A DNA stretch of 64,000 bases. Source: Molanna angustata (Eukaryota; Arthropoda; Insecta; Trichoptera; Molannidae). The stretch covers positions 27,896,591-27,960,590 of the forward strand of contig OY754970.1 of the NCBI GenBank assembly GCA_963576475.1, read 5' to 3'. Each line of letters begins with the position of its first letter. Within the stretch, counting starts at the first letter, position 1. The position numbers and the translations under genes were made by a program. Positions 1 through 11,535 of the stretch are shown piece by piece. The notes beneath the pieces are model-generated. The model made no database searches. It had not been told where the DNA came from and saw nothing but the letters and a program-made list of their open reading frames with translations.

Positions 1-1600
1 TAATAACGAGAAACTTCCATCTTATTTTAAATATCAAAGAATGGTTTCATATTGCAAAAGTCATCTCATCTGTACATCCAAAAGTAACAAATTACAGAGC
101 ACCGAGAGCAAAAAGTTTTGCCGCCATTTTGCCTTTGGATTATATCAATTTTCTACTACTCTTCTTCTTCTTCAACCTTCTCCTGTCGGGTGGAGTCGAC
201 TCTTTTGAAAACTTTCGAAATACCTGTTTTATGACGAAGAAAAATTCTTTCGTTGTATTTATCTGCAAATAAGACCTCTGGAATTAAGCTAAACTCTTGA
301 TTACTTCCTTTCAGCCATATTGGCTTCCATTAATTCTACAAAATTTTCGTTCCATGTTATTTCTCATTACTTTGCAATTATTTTGAAAGACCAGCTATTA
401 AGCAAAAGCATCGTAGATGTTCATTAAAATCACTTTTAACGTGAATAATCTTAGACGAAAGAATCATTATTGTTATTATTATATATTTATAAATGATTTC
501 TTCTGATTTGTTTTGTCTTTTTCGATATTTATCACACTTTAGAAATATATTTAAGAAATACTTTATTTGAATATTTATAAAGTGTTAGGAATTCCGTTTA
601 AAAGTCGAAAATATTTTTTTTAATCACAAATCATATTATCAGAATTGCATTTTTATCGGTGTATGATTAATAATAATAATTAAAAACTTTTATTGTGAAA
701 AAACAACGTGGCGGACTTTTGCGCGCAGGCACTATCTACCAGTCAATCACCATAGTAAATTCAATTAGTTACAAGAATCATTAACAAGAGAATACAAAAT
801 AAAAAAATAATAAGAATTATAAACAAATATAAAAATAAAATTAAATAAAAAATAATAATACACCAGATAGAGACACTATGTTTGTGAAAGTAGGTAGTTC
901 TTAAAAATCTGTAGGTTTTATTTCCGTTGCATCATCTGCATACATTAATTTAGTACTCAAATCATTGTGCGTGAATTCAATTTTGATATCATTGTAGAGT
1001 TTAAAAAAAATCATTTTTGAGTTTTATGTAGTTTTCCTTGATAAATTAAAAAAAAGCTTGTATTTCGATCAGCCATTCATCATTGTCTTCAATTAAAAGA
1101 CAATTAAATCTAAGAAATTAATAAAAATTATTAACCAAAGATGAGCTCACAGGCTTTCCCATATTTAAGTGCTTAGTATCGAAACACATTCATCAGTTAA
1201 AAGTTCTAATAAATTTCAATTTTATTTGTAGGGCAATTTATTATTTTATTATATGTATAAATAACACAATATGAAACAAATAATCAAATGTTCGACATCG
1301 TAGTGTAAAAGTATATAATTTATATAATTGTTATTTTCCTTTTTTGCAAATAATCCTTTTTTTTTTTTAAATTTTATAAATTTTGTGCTGTGTCGATTTG
1401 ATCTGAGACTCGACTGAATAAAGATATGACTGACGGATCACATCTATTCTCTGTCAGTTCAGTATTCTCAAGAGATACTGTTTCAGATATATTTGTGCAA
1501 TTTACAATTAAAAATTACAAGATACCTACATACACAATATGTATATGCAAATCATGAAGACTCCAATTCCATTTTTTTATCTGTGTACAATAGTTAACTT
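1..1600. other. AT-rich stretch, no gene recognised
   Basis: No open frame of useful length and no recognisable domain on either strand. The DNA is very AT-rich. A short GC-richer word (GGCGGACTTTTGCGCGCAGG, about 711-730) stands out and may be a relic of a repeat, but nothing here identifies one. Confidence 0.5.
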
Positions 1601-1604
1601 TATA

Positions 1605-1765
1605 TTGTTTAGATACTTTTGAAAAAATGCAAAAAGGCACAACCTACATGTCTCCTGTGAAATATAATAATATGTACACTGTTAGCCCTAGAACAGGTAT
1701 ACCTAGTTGGCCACCAGTTATCTATATTTAATGAGTGATAAATAAATAAATAAATAAAATTAAAA
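1605..1765 (+). repeat. LINE 3' tail-like repeat ending in (TAAA)n
   Basis: A short segment ends in GATAAATAAATAAATAAATAAA, the simple-repeat tail typical of arthropod non-LTR retrotransposon 3' ends. The upstream part (tacctagttggccaccag) has the look of a LINE 3' UTR. No coding sequence remains. It could instead be an unrelated TAAA microsatellite. Confidence 0.4.
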
Positions 1766-1959
1766 TATTAATTTAATATCTTCTGTAAGTATAAGAAAAA
1801 TAAGTGTAAGAATATAGGTAGTTATTCTAACACGATATTTGTAATTAATTAGGATATGGTTGAAATAATAGGTACAAGCCATACATACATAAGTAATATG
1901 TATTTATTTTTTATGTAGGTATGCATGTTTTGTTTTTTATAATACTAACTATATTACTA

Positions 1960-2330
1960 ACTTCTTGCTCTTTGTCCCAACTCTTTGTCTGTGCCGACTG
2001 TTGGTATCAACTTTTCTCTTCCTTAATTCTGTCCTGTGAGATTGCTTGGTTTACCATGTGATCTGGCGGTCTGCGTTCAACATGCCCGTACCATATCAAC
2101 TGCCTTTCCTCTATCTTAATATGTATGTCAGTAACACCTAGGCTTCCACGACTGCGTGAACTTTTTATTTTGTCCCGTAACGGACATTCCAGATTTCCAT
2201 CTTAGTATACGCATTTCAGCAGTTTCCAGTTGCCTAGAATAGGAGTTGACATTGTCCAGCATTCAGAGTCATAGATGTGTGCCGGTCTGACAATTGTCTG
2301 GTACACTTTTCCTTTCAACTTTGCTTAAAA
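1960..2330 (-). pseudogene. Decayed RTE-like LINE reverse transcriptase, C-terminal part
   Basis: Read on the minus strand, this segment translates in pieces to KVYQTIVRPAHIYDSECWTM, then after internal damage SRGSLGVTDIHIKIEERQL and IWYGHVERRPPDHM. This is the characteristic C-terminal tail that follows the RT fingers/palm in RTE-like insect LINEs (R..LYGSECWT, then a RL.WYGHV.RR block). It carries an in-frame stop and indels, so it is a dead 5'-truncated copy. Only the post-palm region survives; endonuclease and catalytic YADD are absent. Identity to a clade is by motif memory, not by search. Confidence 0.75.
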
Positions 2331-2980
2331 TAATAATACTATCTAATAAAATAATAATTACCTACATATAATAAGTAAAATAAAGTAAATTTATTATTAT
2401 CTTAATAAATAAAACAATGATAGTGTGAATAAATATAAAAATAGTCGCGGCTTACTGGAGTGGCAGGATTTAGCCCGGACACGGAAAACGAAACGAAACG
2501 AATATAAAAAAAGGATACAGAATATATGTATTATGACAATAAAACTATATAAGATATCACAAATTAATTTGAAATTCTCCCTGTAAAGAAGGAAATATTG
2601 TGCTTCGGGGAGGAGTTCAGAAAATTACAATTTGCTACATACATAAGAGAGAAAAAAATACAATTCATATAAGGCACACGAAAAATCAGAGTTCAGAAAA
2701 TTGACTATTTTCATTTACACAAAAAAAAAAAAATAAAGCTACAATTCGTATACTACACACAAAACTTAACACACAAATCATATACAAATTTTAAACATTC
2801 AATACGTAAATAAATAAATCATACATTTTATGAAATATCCACCTATTAATGTTCAATGTATTTTAAAATTATACATTTAACTATTACCGTGTGATTTGAT
2901 ACGTGATTTTTTGCTTATGATGTAATTCTAATAATGTAATTTAAATTTCCGTTTTAACGACTTGTATGATGGTGTATGTT
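2331..2980. other. AT-rich, nothing recognised
   Basis: No coding signal. A short word ACGAAACGAAACG occurs near 2490-2503. The rest is A/T simple sequence. Confidence 0.4.
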
Positions 2981-2989
2981 GTTACCCAA

Positions 2990-3140
2990 TATAAAAGCAC
3001 GTGCAGCCGGAATATTCTAGAGTCACGTCGTCCGAGCTGTTATTGTTTATGCTCTAACTTTTCTCATTTGTCTATTATATTTCCAGCCGCGATATATGGA
3101 TGCCTCCGTTGAATTATCTTCAAAATGGCGGTCACCATTG
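2990..3140 (+). promoter_or_regulatory. Candidate promoter or LTR-like segment (TATAAAAG, HSE-like word)
   Basis: A TATAAAAG box at about 2991-2998 is followed by CACGTGCAGCC, then GGAATATTCTAGAG, which resembles the alternating nGAAn units of a heat-shock element. It is GC-richer than its surroundings. No open frame starts downstream, so it may be a relic LTR or TE promoter rather than a host promoter. Evidence is motif-level only. Confidence 0.2.
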
Positions 3141-4885
3141 TTTGCTACACAACCGTATACTAGATAACTCATAATCTTTCATACACTCCAATTATTTCAA
3201 TTGTAAAATTCGAAGAATTTAATATTAGTTAATAAATATTCAAAAATATTGCTCAAAACTTATATTATTATTTTACTATATTTCTTAAACAAATGGAAAT
3301 ATGGCGTTAAAAAAGGGTAGGAAGAGTAGACTTCAACTTGCACATACTGTTAAGCAAACGACTTATGTTATGTCGTTATACATTTTTTTTTGATTCACTA
3401 ACATATATTATGTTGCTGAGTTTGACATATGTATACGATGCAAAATTCATAACTAAAATATATTTTTTCCAGACTACCAATCATTACAATATGAATGAAT
3501 ATCAATGCAGAACCATTAAGTATCAATGCTTTTAAGAAGGTCATTCATCCTATTTTAATCATCACTCTCTACCATGTATTTCTTATTCCCTATGTTAATT
3601 TAAAACCATCATCAAATGACTATTCATGTGTAAATTTATAATCAATTCAAAATTAAAACGCTTCGAATCCTCGGACAACAGTCATGACTTGACAAAATCT
3701 CATGCAGTTCTCCAATTAATTAGATATTCAGTTGTTTGGAACAATTTTTCATTCAAAAATATATTTTCTTCTTGCATAATATGATTCGGGAAGTGTTGGT
3801 TGTAAAAAAAACTACATACATTATTACAAAAAACCTACCTTTATTCCTAAAAAATATGTAAAAAAAGTTTCAACCAGGTAATTTGATCAATGAATCAAAA
3901 AAACAAATGAAGTAAAAATTTTAGTTTAAAATTATTTTAGTTTTAAACCTCTTTTTGGAAAGACAGCAATGGACAAAATAATTGAAAGGCATTTCAAAAC
4001 ATAACTCATTAAATTGATTGACATTAAATCAACATAAGAAATTAAATATTTTTTTCTGCGTTTAATTACTAAAGAAAATTATATATTCTTAAATGTCTTC
4101 CTATTTACAATCATGTTAATGTAACCCACCTCTTGACCTGTTTTGTCCTATAGCTTTTCCCGCGACCTCTACATACCCCCAAGAGAGGAAGATGCTATAT
4201 AGGTATATGTAGAGCAACGTGCGAGCGGAAGCGTATTTACACAACCTTTATATGTTATAATGCATACAACGGCATTAACTGCTACTAATTTCATGCCCGG
4301 ACGGCGAAGGGTTAACAGGGATGAAATTTTCGGATCTCAACGGTGAATTCGTTTTACAGAATATTAAACATTTTTTTTATAAATAAAATGAGTTATATAG
4401 AAATAATGAGAAAATTTAATGTTACTATATTTCTATATCACTGGAAGGTATTTTAATAGTATCTATCACATTACATGAAACACGACATTTTTTTTTAGAT
4501 TTATATATTGGGATTACCATTTTGATCGTAAAATAATTGTTTTTAAAGTGTATTATCATATGTTTTAAACAGTTAAGCAGATAAAATTTAAATCACTATC
4601 ATTATAAATTAAAAATATTTTTTTTTAAATAATTATTTATTTGTCAAATAAATATTGACTAAATAAAATAATAAAAATACAATAAGCATAGCTTAATAAA
4701 AATAAAAAATAAATATCTTATAATAAGCTTGTAATGTTAAGTAAATGTAGTAAGTTAACTAATAATATCCATTGTTCATTTAAAAAAAAACTACAAGCTT
4801 CGATACTCCTCATAATTTTAGTAACGAATTTTGCTTAAATTTCATAATTTTATAAGTCAATTATTGCCACTGTAATTATAATCGG
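3141..4885. other. AT-rich stretch, no gene recognised
   Basis: One 65-codon open frame at 3338-3535 has no domain and biased A/T composition, so it is not called. Around 4130-4350 composition is less skewed and contains ATGCCCGGACGGCGAAGGG; this could be unique non-coding DNA. No gene is supported. Confidence 0.4.
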
Positions 4886-4890
4886 TTTTT

Positions 4891-4980
4891 TAAACTGAAT
4901 GAGATTTAAATAGTACACCCCTAATAATTTGAAAGGGGTGTATGACCCGTAGGGGTCTATGGAACCCCCTCGTTCAGTTT
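4891..4980. repeat. Nested small inverted repeats
   Basis: Outer arms AAACTGAATGAG (about 4891) and CTCGTTCAGTTT (about 4969) pair with one mismatch. Inside lies an ACACCCCT ... AGGGGTGT hairpin around 4914-4940, followed by a second GGGG/CCCC pair. It could be a very short MITE relic. Confidence 0.4.
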
Positions 4981-5442
4981 CTTACACGAGATTCGCATTA
5001 CTTAGTTGTGGATGATAATAAAATTTAATATAAGCTCACCCTCCGAGATCCATGTGGCCTGACCACAAACGCCTCTGTCTTAGTTTAAGTACTCGTAATT
5101 CTTATACTCTCTCGATTTATATTAGAGGCACATAATATATACTAATATAATATAATAATATATTTATTTTGTTTAACAGGGAACACTTTACATCATTATT
5201 TGTAAACACATGTTTTTTTGACGAACCAAAAATTTATTCGATTTAGCTCCTAGCAAATTAAAAACAAACCGACTTAAAAAAAATCGATTGATGTGTGTGA
5301 TTTAATCGATTGATGTGATTTAATCGAATAACAAAATATTTCATAACTTACTTTTTCAAATTAAAAATATATAAACTTATTACTAAATATGTGTCTTTTT
5401 TACAGTCAGTGACTAATATTGCTTCAATTAAATAAAATATAT

Positions 5443-5662
5443 ATTTTTAAAATAAATTAAACACTTGTTTTTCTTTCTACATTTATTTTTTCTCTCCAGA
5501 ACGACCGTTTCGCCTGGTGAAGGCCTTTTCAACTGGTTTCAACTTTTTTTTTCAACTTTTTCAACTTTTCAACTGAAAAGGCCTTCACCAGGCGAAACGG
5601 TCGTTCTGGAGAGTAAAAATAAATGTAGAAAGAAAAACAAGTGTTTAATTTATTTTAAAAAT
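5443..5662. repeat. 220 bp fold-back element with near-perfect arms
   Basis: Two arms of roughly 90 bp are reverse complements. Each carries CCAGAACGACCGTTTCGCC or its complement. They flank a loop of about 30 bp made of TTTCAACTTTTT repeats. There is no coding content; open frames through it only reflect the palindrome. It looks like a fold-back MITE, or an inverted duplication that happened in place. Target duplications were not resolved because the flanks are A/T simple sequence. Confidence 0.8.
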
Positions 5663-7130
5663 GGAATTCTACATAGTAAACGCTGTCAGTGTAAACAAAA
5701 TTAAAAGTGCAAAATATATATTGTATTTTTATTATACGCTTAATTATAAGGTATTGAAAACTACATCATATACAAATTTATATTTTTTCAGTTGGTATTC
5801 ATGATTATCAAAAAAATCTGCTTGCATTGTTTGCACTGATTTTACGACAATAATAATGGACAAGTTATTTTTTTCCCATAACAAATTTAGGAAGTAGGTA
5901 TATATAATTGTAAAGAGGCTATAATAGGCTAAATAGTTAATTTTGAAAATCTTTTCCCCAGTACCCTCAAAAGATACGTCTTTGAAATAAAGAACAGTTT
6001 ATTTTTACATGTATATTTAATTGCGTGAGTTTATTGGAACTAGAATTTGTTCAATATTTTTCTTGTTAACTTAGTTTTCGTATAAGCTTTTTTAAATCCT
6101 TTATTGAAAACAACTAAAATACTACAGGAACTATGAAGTAGATTTTTACTTCAATCAAAAGACAAATCTACCGGCTGAGTTTTATACCATTAAAATATTT
6201 TCCAACTGTCGATTTGTTCAGGAGTTTAAATTTATATGGCCCCACCCCTGATGTTTATAATGAAAACATTATAATTAAAATCGGACGTGTTAAAATATTT
6301 TCCGTCGAACTGCAAAATCGAAGAGTTTGATGATTTTATCGCGAATCCCATTGTCAGATCATGATCTGATGGTCATGAATGGTCACAAATGAGACCACCT
6401 ATGAGATGCCCTTTCTAATGAAAAAAAAATCATTGAAATCGGACACCGCGATAGTTAATCATCACTGAATATAGAACATACATAAGAAAATCGTGTCAAT
6501 TTGATAGTCTCCTCCTTTGTTTAAGTCATCATACAAGCCACAGTATTCAAAAAGATTCTAATAAAGTGTTGAAAAACTATGTACGTGTCTGCTATTTTTT
6601 TAGTTTTTGATGGACATTTCTTGACAGACAAGACAGATCTAAATCCATTTTTTTAACATAAATTAAGCCATCTTTACCGTTTCTCTTTTGCATTTATTTG
6701 AAAAAAAAAATGGAAATTTTTTCGAAGTATTATCATGGAAACGTGACAAAGATGAACAAAAAAAATATATCAAAGACAGATGAATATAAAAATATCAATC
6801 ACGTTTTATAAAAATAAAAAACATGTTTTTAGTATTATTCTACTGGGTCATTTATAGAATGCATTAATATATTTTATTTTATTCTTGACCCAGATTTCAA
6901 TATATTTTTGTTGAAAAATTTCTTAATGTCGTAACAAATTTTCCATTCGAGTCGCAAACGTAATGATTTTCGAATTTTCCTCTTTGATTCCGAACAATAA
7001 TAATAACATTCAATCTTAAATTATTTTCTGTCATTTCATTTAGCAAAATCATATTATTCCCAATGAGTTTTGAGCGTTTAATTATGATTGTCTTTGGTTA
7101 TTTAGCATTACGAAGAAATTCGTTTTCGGG
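5663..7130. other. No gene; relics of dispersed repeats
   Basis: No coding frame is supported. Around 6190-6220 the words TTCCAACTGTCGATTTGTTC resemble the end of the dispersed family also seen at 9.3, 14.7 and 40.3 kb. Around 6400-6450 the segment CCCTTTCTAATGAAAAAAA followed by ATTGAAATCGGA looks like a common insect repeat. The rest is unique-looking A/T-rich DNA. Confidence 0.4.
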
Positions 7131-7340
7131 CACATTATATTCTTACCCCTTCCACGAGTCTCAACTACCCACCCACCTACCCTTCCGTGCGTCTGATGGA
7201 GAGAATTGACGAAGGGGTTTATTTATTAAACGTTATTTAGGACGAGAAGAATGAGAAAGGAAGGAGAAAATTGAGAAATGAACCGGTTAAGGGCGTTAAA
7301 CGAAAACGCTCACCTACCGTTTTTAAAGCAACCTGCGCGG
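7131..7340. other. GC-balanced, unique-looking non-coding segment
   Basis: The local composition rises (CCACGAGTCTCAACTACCCA, then GGCGTTAAACGAAAACGC and CAACCTGCGCGG). There is no open frame and no repeat family recognised elsewhere in the window. It could be conserved non-coding or regulatory DNA; the sequence alone cannot say. Confidence 0.25.
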
Positions 7341-7564
7341 TAGTAAATTACCATTAGCATACCTTGTAAGACCAGAGTCTACATAGTTGTACCTACCTTC
7401 TAAATAATATATATTAGACAAGAAGTCCTCATTTTGATTCTGTTCTCTGGAAAACTTGAAGAATTGTTACATGTTTGAACATCAATTATAATAATTCAAT
7501 GATATTAAGGTTTAAAAAGGTTTAAAAAAATGTTAGAAACATAGTTTCATTTTTAATACTTTAC

Positions 7565-7730
7565 TTACTTATCAGTTTCAATCCTGGGATTGGTTTGTAA
7601 CAGCTATGGCGGCCTCTCTTCTTCTCCACTCCGCACTGTCCTCTGCCAGCCTCTTCATCTCCACGTAGCTACTACAGCACATGTCGTCGATCACCTGGTC
7701 CATGTAACTCCTATATTTTTTTTCATTTAT
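7565..7730 (-). pseudogene. LINE reverse transcriptase extreme C-terminus fragment
   Basis: The minus strand reads SYMDQVIDDMCCSSYVEMK followed by RLAEDSAEWRRREAA and a stop soon after. This is the usual last block (D...V...M..LA.DR..WR.R) of RTE-like insect LINE polyproteins. Only about 45 codons remain. It lies directly left of a second, oppositely oriented LINE tail (7747-8132). Confidence 0.7.
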
Positions 7731-7757
7731 AGTTTCTATAAATGAAAAAAAATATAG
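7708..7757. repeat. Perfect hairpin, 22 bp arms, 5 nt loop
   Basis: CCTATATTTTTTTTCATTTA and its reverse complement are separated by a loop of a few bases (GTTTC). The right arm straddles the left target duplication of the LINE tail at 7747-8132 and the first bases of that insertion. The hairpin may therefore have been created by the insertion. Confidence 0.7.
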
Positions 7758-8132
7758 GCCGATGAAACAAAGTTAAACACCTTTGAAAAAAAATATTGAG
7801 ACGCATTTATGGCCCCGTATGCGAAAATGGAGCCTGGCGTATCAGGTACAACCACGAACTGTACCAGTTGTACTCAGATGTACACGTCACCCAGTACATC
7901 AAAATATGACGGCTCCGATGGCTGGGTCATGTAGCGAAGATGGACGAGACCTGTCCACTAAAAAGGATATTTGTTACAAGACCAATGGGCAGAAGAAGCG
8001 TCGGTAGGCCAAAGCTGAGATGGTTAGATAGAGCAGAGAGGGACTTGCGGACGATGGGCGTTGCGAATTGGCGGCAGGGAGGGGTAGAGGGAGCTTCTGG
8101 AGGAGGGTGTAGCACCACTGATTGATTGATTG
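7747..8132 (+). mobile_element. 5'-truncated RTE-like LINE tail with 16 bp target-site duplication
   Basis: The plus strand reads FEKKYLRRIYGPVCENGAWR (one frameshift), then HELYQLYSDVHVTQYIKI, RLRWLGHVAKMDE and GRRSVGRPKLRWLD followed by RTMGVANWR. This is the classic C-terminal tail of insect RTE-like LINEs. It ends in (ATTG)n. The 16 bp AGTTTCTATAAATGAA occurs at 7731-7746 and again at 8133-8148, framing the insertion exactly. It has one frameshift and one in-frame stop, so it is a dead 5'-truncated copy of 386 bp. Clade assignment is from motif recognition. Confidence 0.85.
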
Positions 8133-8148
8133 AGTTTCTATAAATGAA

Positions 8149-9290
8149 TAATCAATATGTATTTGAAACAAATACAGATAAATCCTCATACGTTCTTTTA
8201 AAATAAGCAAATGACGACCATGCGGGAAAAACAAGGAACGCCACTCAGAGTTAGTATTACGATAATTGTAATTTAAAGTTTCAATGTCTATATTTTCCTG
8301 GAACATACCTAATGTTGGAATCATTTTGTTTTCAAGAATTGTTCGCTACGTTTACTAACTAATTAATGTAATTAAATTTAAAATAGTAGAATGATTATGT
8401 ATTGTAAAACAATATATGTAAGTGAGAAGTGGGCATGTTAAAAATGACAAAAACAAGGATTGTCAGGGACATTCCTTGTTTTTGTCAGCGACATTAGTTG
8501 TTTATGTCATTTTTTTTCGCCACATTAGTTGTTTATGTTTTAGGTAATAAGTTGGGATAGTAAAGAAAAGATTATATGTACATGTATTTTTTTAAATATT
8601 CATATTATATGTAAACACATATGATCCAGGCAGGATCTACTGGATTTCTAGAATTCGAACCATTGTCTCCTGCATCTCTAGACCAACGTTATACTTCTCT
8701 TAATTTCACCCATCATAATTTCATTGCAAAATATCTTGAAACATTTGATGGCTTCTTTATTAGAAGTATTTTTTGTCAATATTGTTTTCAAACAGAGAAT
8801 ATTAAATACCTACCTTATAAGTCGTCAATCTGTTTTATCTTGCGACTGTATCGTATGATTCATTATACATTTTAAACATGTTTAAAATTGTGAACAATTC
8901 ACGAATTCCTTTGTGTTATTTCTGGTGTTTCGTTGAAACAATTGTCGTGGCTGAATGAAATGAATTACGAAACCAATGTTTAACGTGGTGCACCAGACGA
9001 AGTGAAAACTCACCGTTTGAGGCAATACAAGGAAAGATTTCGTCTCCTAGGAGCTATTGTTGAGGATTCTCTCACACCACAAACCTTGCTCTCTGCTAAA
9101 TCCTTTCTTATCTCGGGGAGGCGATTGACTGGCTCCCAACAAATATGATGGGATTGGAGATAATTTAATCGCTTTAAAGAAAGTCATCGATTTAATCGTT
9201 TAATATTTTGAATTTCACAATTTTCTTCATTGACTTTATTTGATAAATTCTATAAAAATAATTTTCTTGTCAATAATTTTTAAAAATTAA
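8149..9290. other. No gene; one long hairpin
   Basis: A hairpin at 8445-8487 has 15 bp arms (TGACAAAAACAAGGA and its complement) and a 13 bp loop, followed by two copies of ACATTAGTTGTTTATGT. A GC-richer stretch near 8985-9150 has no open frame that I can assign to a family. Confidence 0.45.
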
Positions 9291-9299
9291 TTTGAGATT

Positions 9300-9790
9300 T
9301 TGTATTTATCTATGTTTATACCAATTTTCAGCGTTCTAGCTTTTATGGTTTCTGAGATATACGGAAAAATAAACCAAAAATTCAAAAGTTGATAACACCT
9401 GACTGGAACAAAAATTCTAAATACTGAGTATTAAAGTTTTGTGTATCTAAAATTGTCTATATATTCTGATATTATAGGCTTTGTGAATTCAGCGGATCAA
9501 AAGTTATAAGGGGGGGGGGGGGACAGACACACACACATAGACACACAAAACTCACATAAAATGTTCTACTCCGAATTCTGAGTAAATCCATGTATGGGAA
9601 CATATATACTGCGAAGCCTCTAAGTTGGTGTTTTTAGCATGCTTAAGTCCACTGCGCCATACAAAATGTTCCTAGTATTCCTTATACGCCGGTCTTGGCT
9701 TAATACTTTGTCGATATATTAAGAGAATAAATTCTCTTGAACAAATCGACAGTTGGACTATCACTATGAATATGTTTATATATCGATAGT
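9300..9790 (+). repeat. Dispersed repeat family C, copy 1
   Basis: It shares long blocks with 14670-14985 and, inverted, with 40315-40510: ACTCCGAATTCTGAGTAAAT and CGACAGTTGGA recur in the same order. The left part (about 9310-9400) matches both arms of the inverted repeat at 16.7 kb (CAGCGTTCTAGCTTTTATGG). A G13 run at 9510-9522 leads into CA-rich sequence at the position where copy 2 carries a long (AC)n array. It is non-coding, of unknown class, and probably a MITE or non-autonomous element. Confidence 0.7.
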
Positions 9791-9844
9791 TATTTTTACT
9801 TTATTTCGTCCTGTTTTCATGGTTTGTCTGACTCACATCATAAT

Positions 9845-10020
9845 TGGATGGGTGGATGGCAGAGCGGTTAGCGCGCTGGGTTAGTAATCCAGTGGTCGCG
9901 AGTTCGAATCCTGCCTCGACCGATCTCGTTCACCTATAGGACAAGCATTTATGCTTAGTTTAGGGAACGTAGGAAGATGTATATGTACTTGTTTAACAAG
10001 GACATATTCATTTTTTTATT
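9845..10020 (+). mobile_element. tRNA-derived SINE, family A, copy 1
   Basis: A tRNA-like head carries an A-box (GGCAGAGCGGTTAGCGC, about 9858) and a B-box (GAGTTCGAATCC, about 9900). Between them lies an anticodon-like arm, CTGGG-TTAGTAA-TCCAG, whose loop would give AGT (Thr-like). The acceptor stem does not close, so this is a SINE promoter and not a tRNA gene. The body (AAGCATTTATGCTTAGTTTAG) ends at AAGGACATATTCATT plus an A-rich tail. Inverted copies lie at 15295-15480 and 50495-50672. Target duplications were not resolved. Confidence 0.8.
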
Positions 10021-11334
10021 AAAAAAAAAAAAAAAATTACTATTATTAGTACATATTATTTTATAGCATAAAATATAGCAAAAATAATATGATATTTAGC
10101 TCATGTTTCTCGAAATAAAATACATTACATTTATTTAACAAAAGATTTGCTTTAAAATTATGGAAGTTAAACTTTTTACATGGTTAGGATTTTGAGCTGT
10201 TCATATTTATGAATAGAATGGAAAATCAGTTAGACATCAGTGTCAATTTTTTTTTAATAAATTTATAGTACATATATAAAAAAATAAAACAATCAAAAAT
10301 ATACAAATAGATGCACAGTTAGAAAAAACATATTCTTCTTTACCAGAGTGCAAGCACTCGTATGTAAAGGATACAAAGACACAAAATGTAATGTGATTTA
10401 CTTATTGCCATAGTACACACTGTTTTGTATATTTAACATCAACTCTGATTGGTTGGAAGAAATTACCATTAGGCATTAAGCCCACCAGTGTACTAATTAT
10501 ACATATGTACAGAAAGATTCAAATAAATAAAGAAAATATTATATATACATAATTATTATCTATACCAAAAGAAGTTAATATAATTAACATATCAGTCACA
10601 TTTAGGAAATCCATTTTATTTTTAATTTTTCTTTTGAATGCATTATATTCAGTTGCCAGTCTCAAATCTGTTTCAACGCTGTGCAAAACTTGTGTGTGTT
10701 AATAAATTTAAATATATTTAACTCTGTTTCAAATTATCTTTAATTATGTATCATTCATAGTATAGGATGAAAGTGTTGTTCACGCATCCAGATAAAATCG
10801 TTTGATAGACCCGTTTATGCAGTTTAAGAAAACACCTTGGAATGGCAGGTGTAAAGAATCTAACCCCAGTCACCCCTAACACGGGGGATGGTATTTTATC
10901 TTCCGTGAAATTCGCCAGCAAACCCCTGAGGTCACCTTCTTTCTTCCTAATGCTCGTTCAGTTAAAGAGAGAGCCACTAAATGCTAATTCAAACAGTTTA
11001 ACGTGGATTTATCTTACTGATTCTATGATTGCTCTACATGATCTGTGTAAATTGACGTTTAAAGATACTAGGTGCGCTTTCACACTAACACATTTTGGGA
11101 AAAAATTAAGAACTTTCTATTCATAGAATTATAATGTACAGAAGCCGCGTCTAGTACAAATTTCGAATTCAAATGTATGCCAAGTTTTTTTACATGTGTG
11201 TGTGAGGCGGTAGATCGGTTGGTCTACGTTTTATGTAGGTGTGCGTATCGGTAGGTGTAAGTATACTAGAAATTCTTCTGTTTCCTCGTAGTTTTAGTTG
11301 GCATACATTCATTGCGCTGACTAGGTATCTGTAT
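10021..11334. other. No gene; a SINE/LINE 3' tail fragment near 10.45 kb
   Basis: At 10440-10495 GGTTGGAAGAAATTACCATT and AGGCATTAAGCCCACCAG match the 3' tail found on the family B SINE at 15.2 kb, so a small relic is present. A 94-codon open frame at 10842-11126 has no recognisable domain and is not called. The rest is A/T-rich. Confidence 0.45.
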
Positions 11335-11530
11335 CATATTTATTTTTATTTATTTTTACATACAAAGTAAATATAAGTTATTTCATTGCAATAAATATAA
11401 TTTCATTATTTCACCATTGCTTACATAGTTAAAGCTATCCTTTTTGTTTGTATCTTTGTTACTAGCCCCCTCACTAGGCATAGCCTGTGCTAAGGTGAGC
11501 TAGTTTTATATTGTTGTCTATTGCGTTGTT
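11335..11530 (-). repeat. LINE 3' UTR-like fragment, minus orientation
   Basis: It starts with TTATTTTTATTTATTTTTAC (a complemented A-rich LINE tail) and later has CCCCCTCACTAGGCATAGCC. That resembles the CCCCACTAGGCATTACCTG word of the 29.5 kb copy. No coding sequence remains. Confidence 0.5.
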
Positions 11531-11535
11531 TATTT

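Noticed and set aside
2990..3140. Host heat-shock promoter
   Set aside because: TATA and HSE-like words are present, but no open frame or splice-capable exon follows; kept only as a low-confidence regulatory candidate.
5465..5704. 79-codon open frame
   Set aside because: Runs through the 220 bp fold-back; the peptide reflects the palindrome.
9845..9925. Possible tRNA-Thr (AGT) gene
   Set aside because: A- and B-boxes and an anticodon-like arm exist, but the acceptor stem does not pair and the same head with the same downstream body occurs at 15.3 and 50.5 kb, so it is a SINE.
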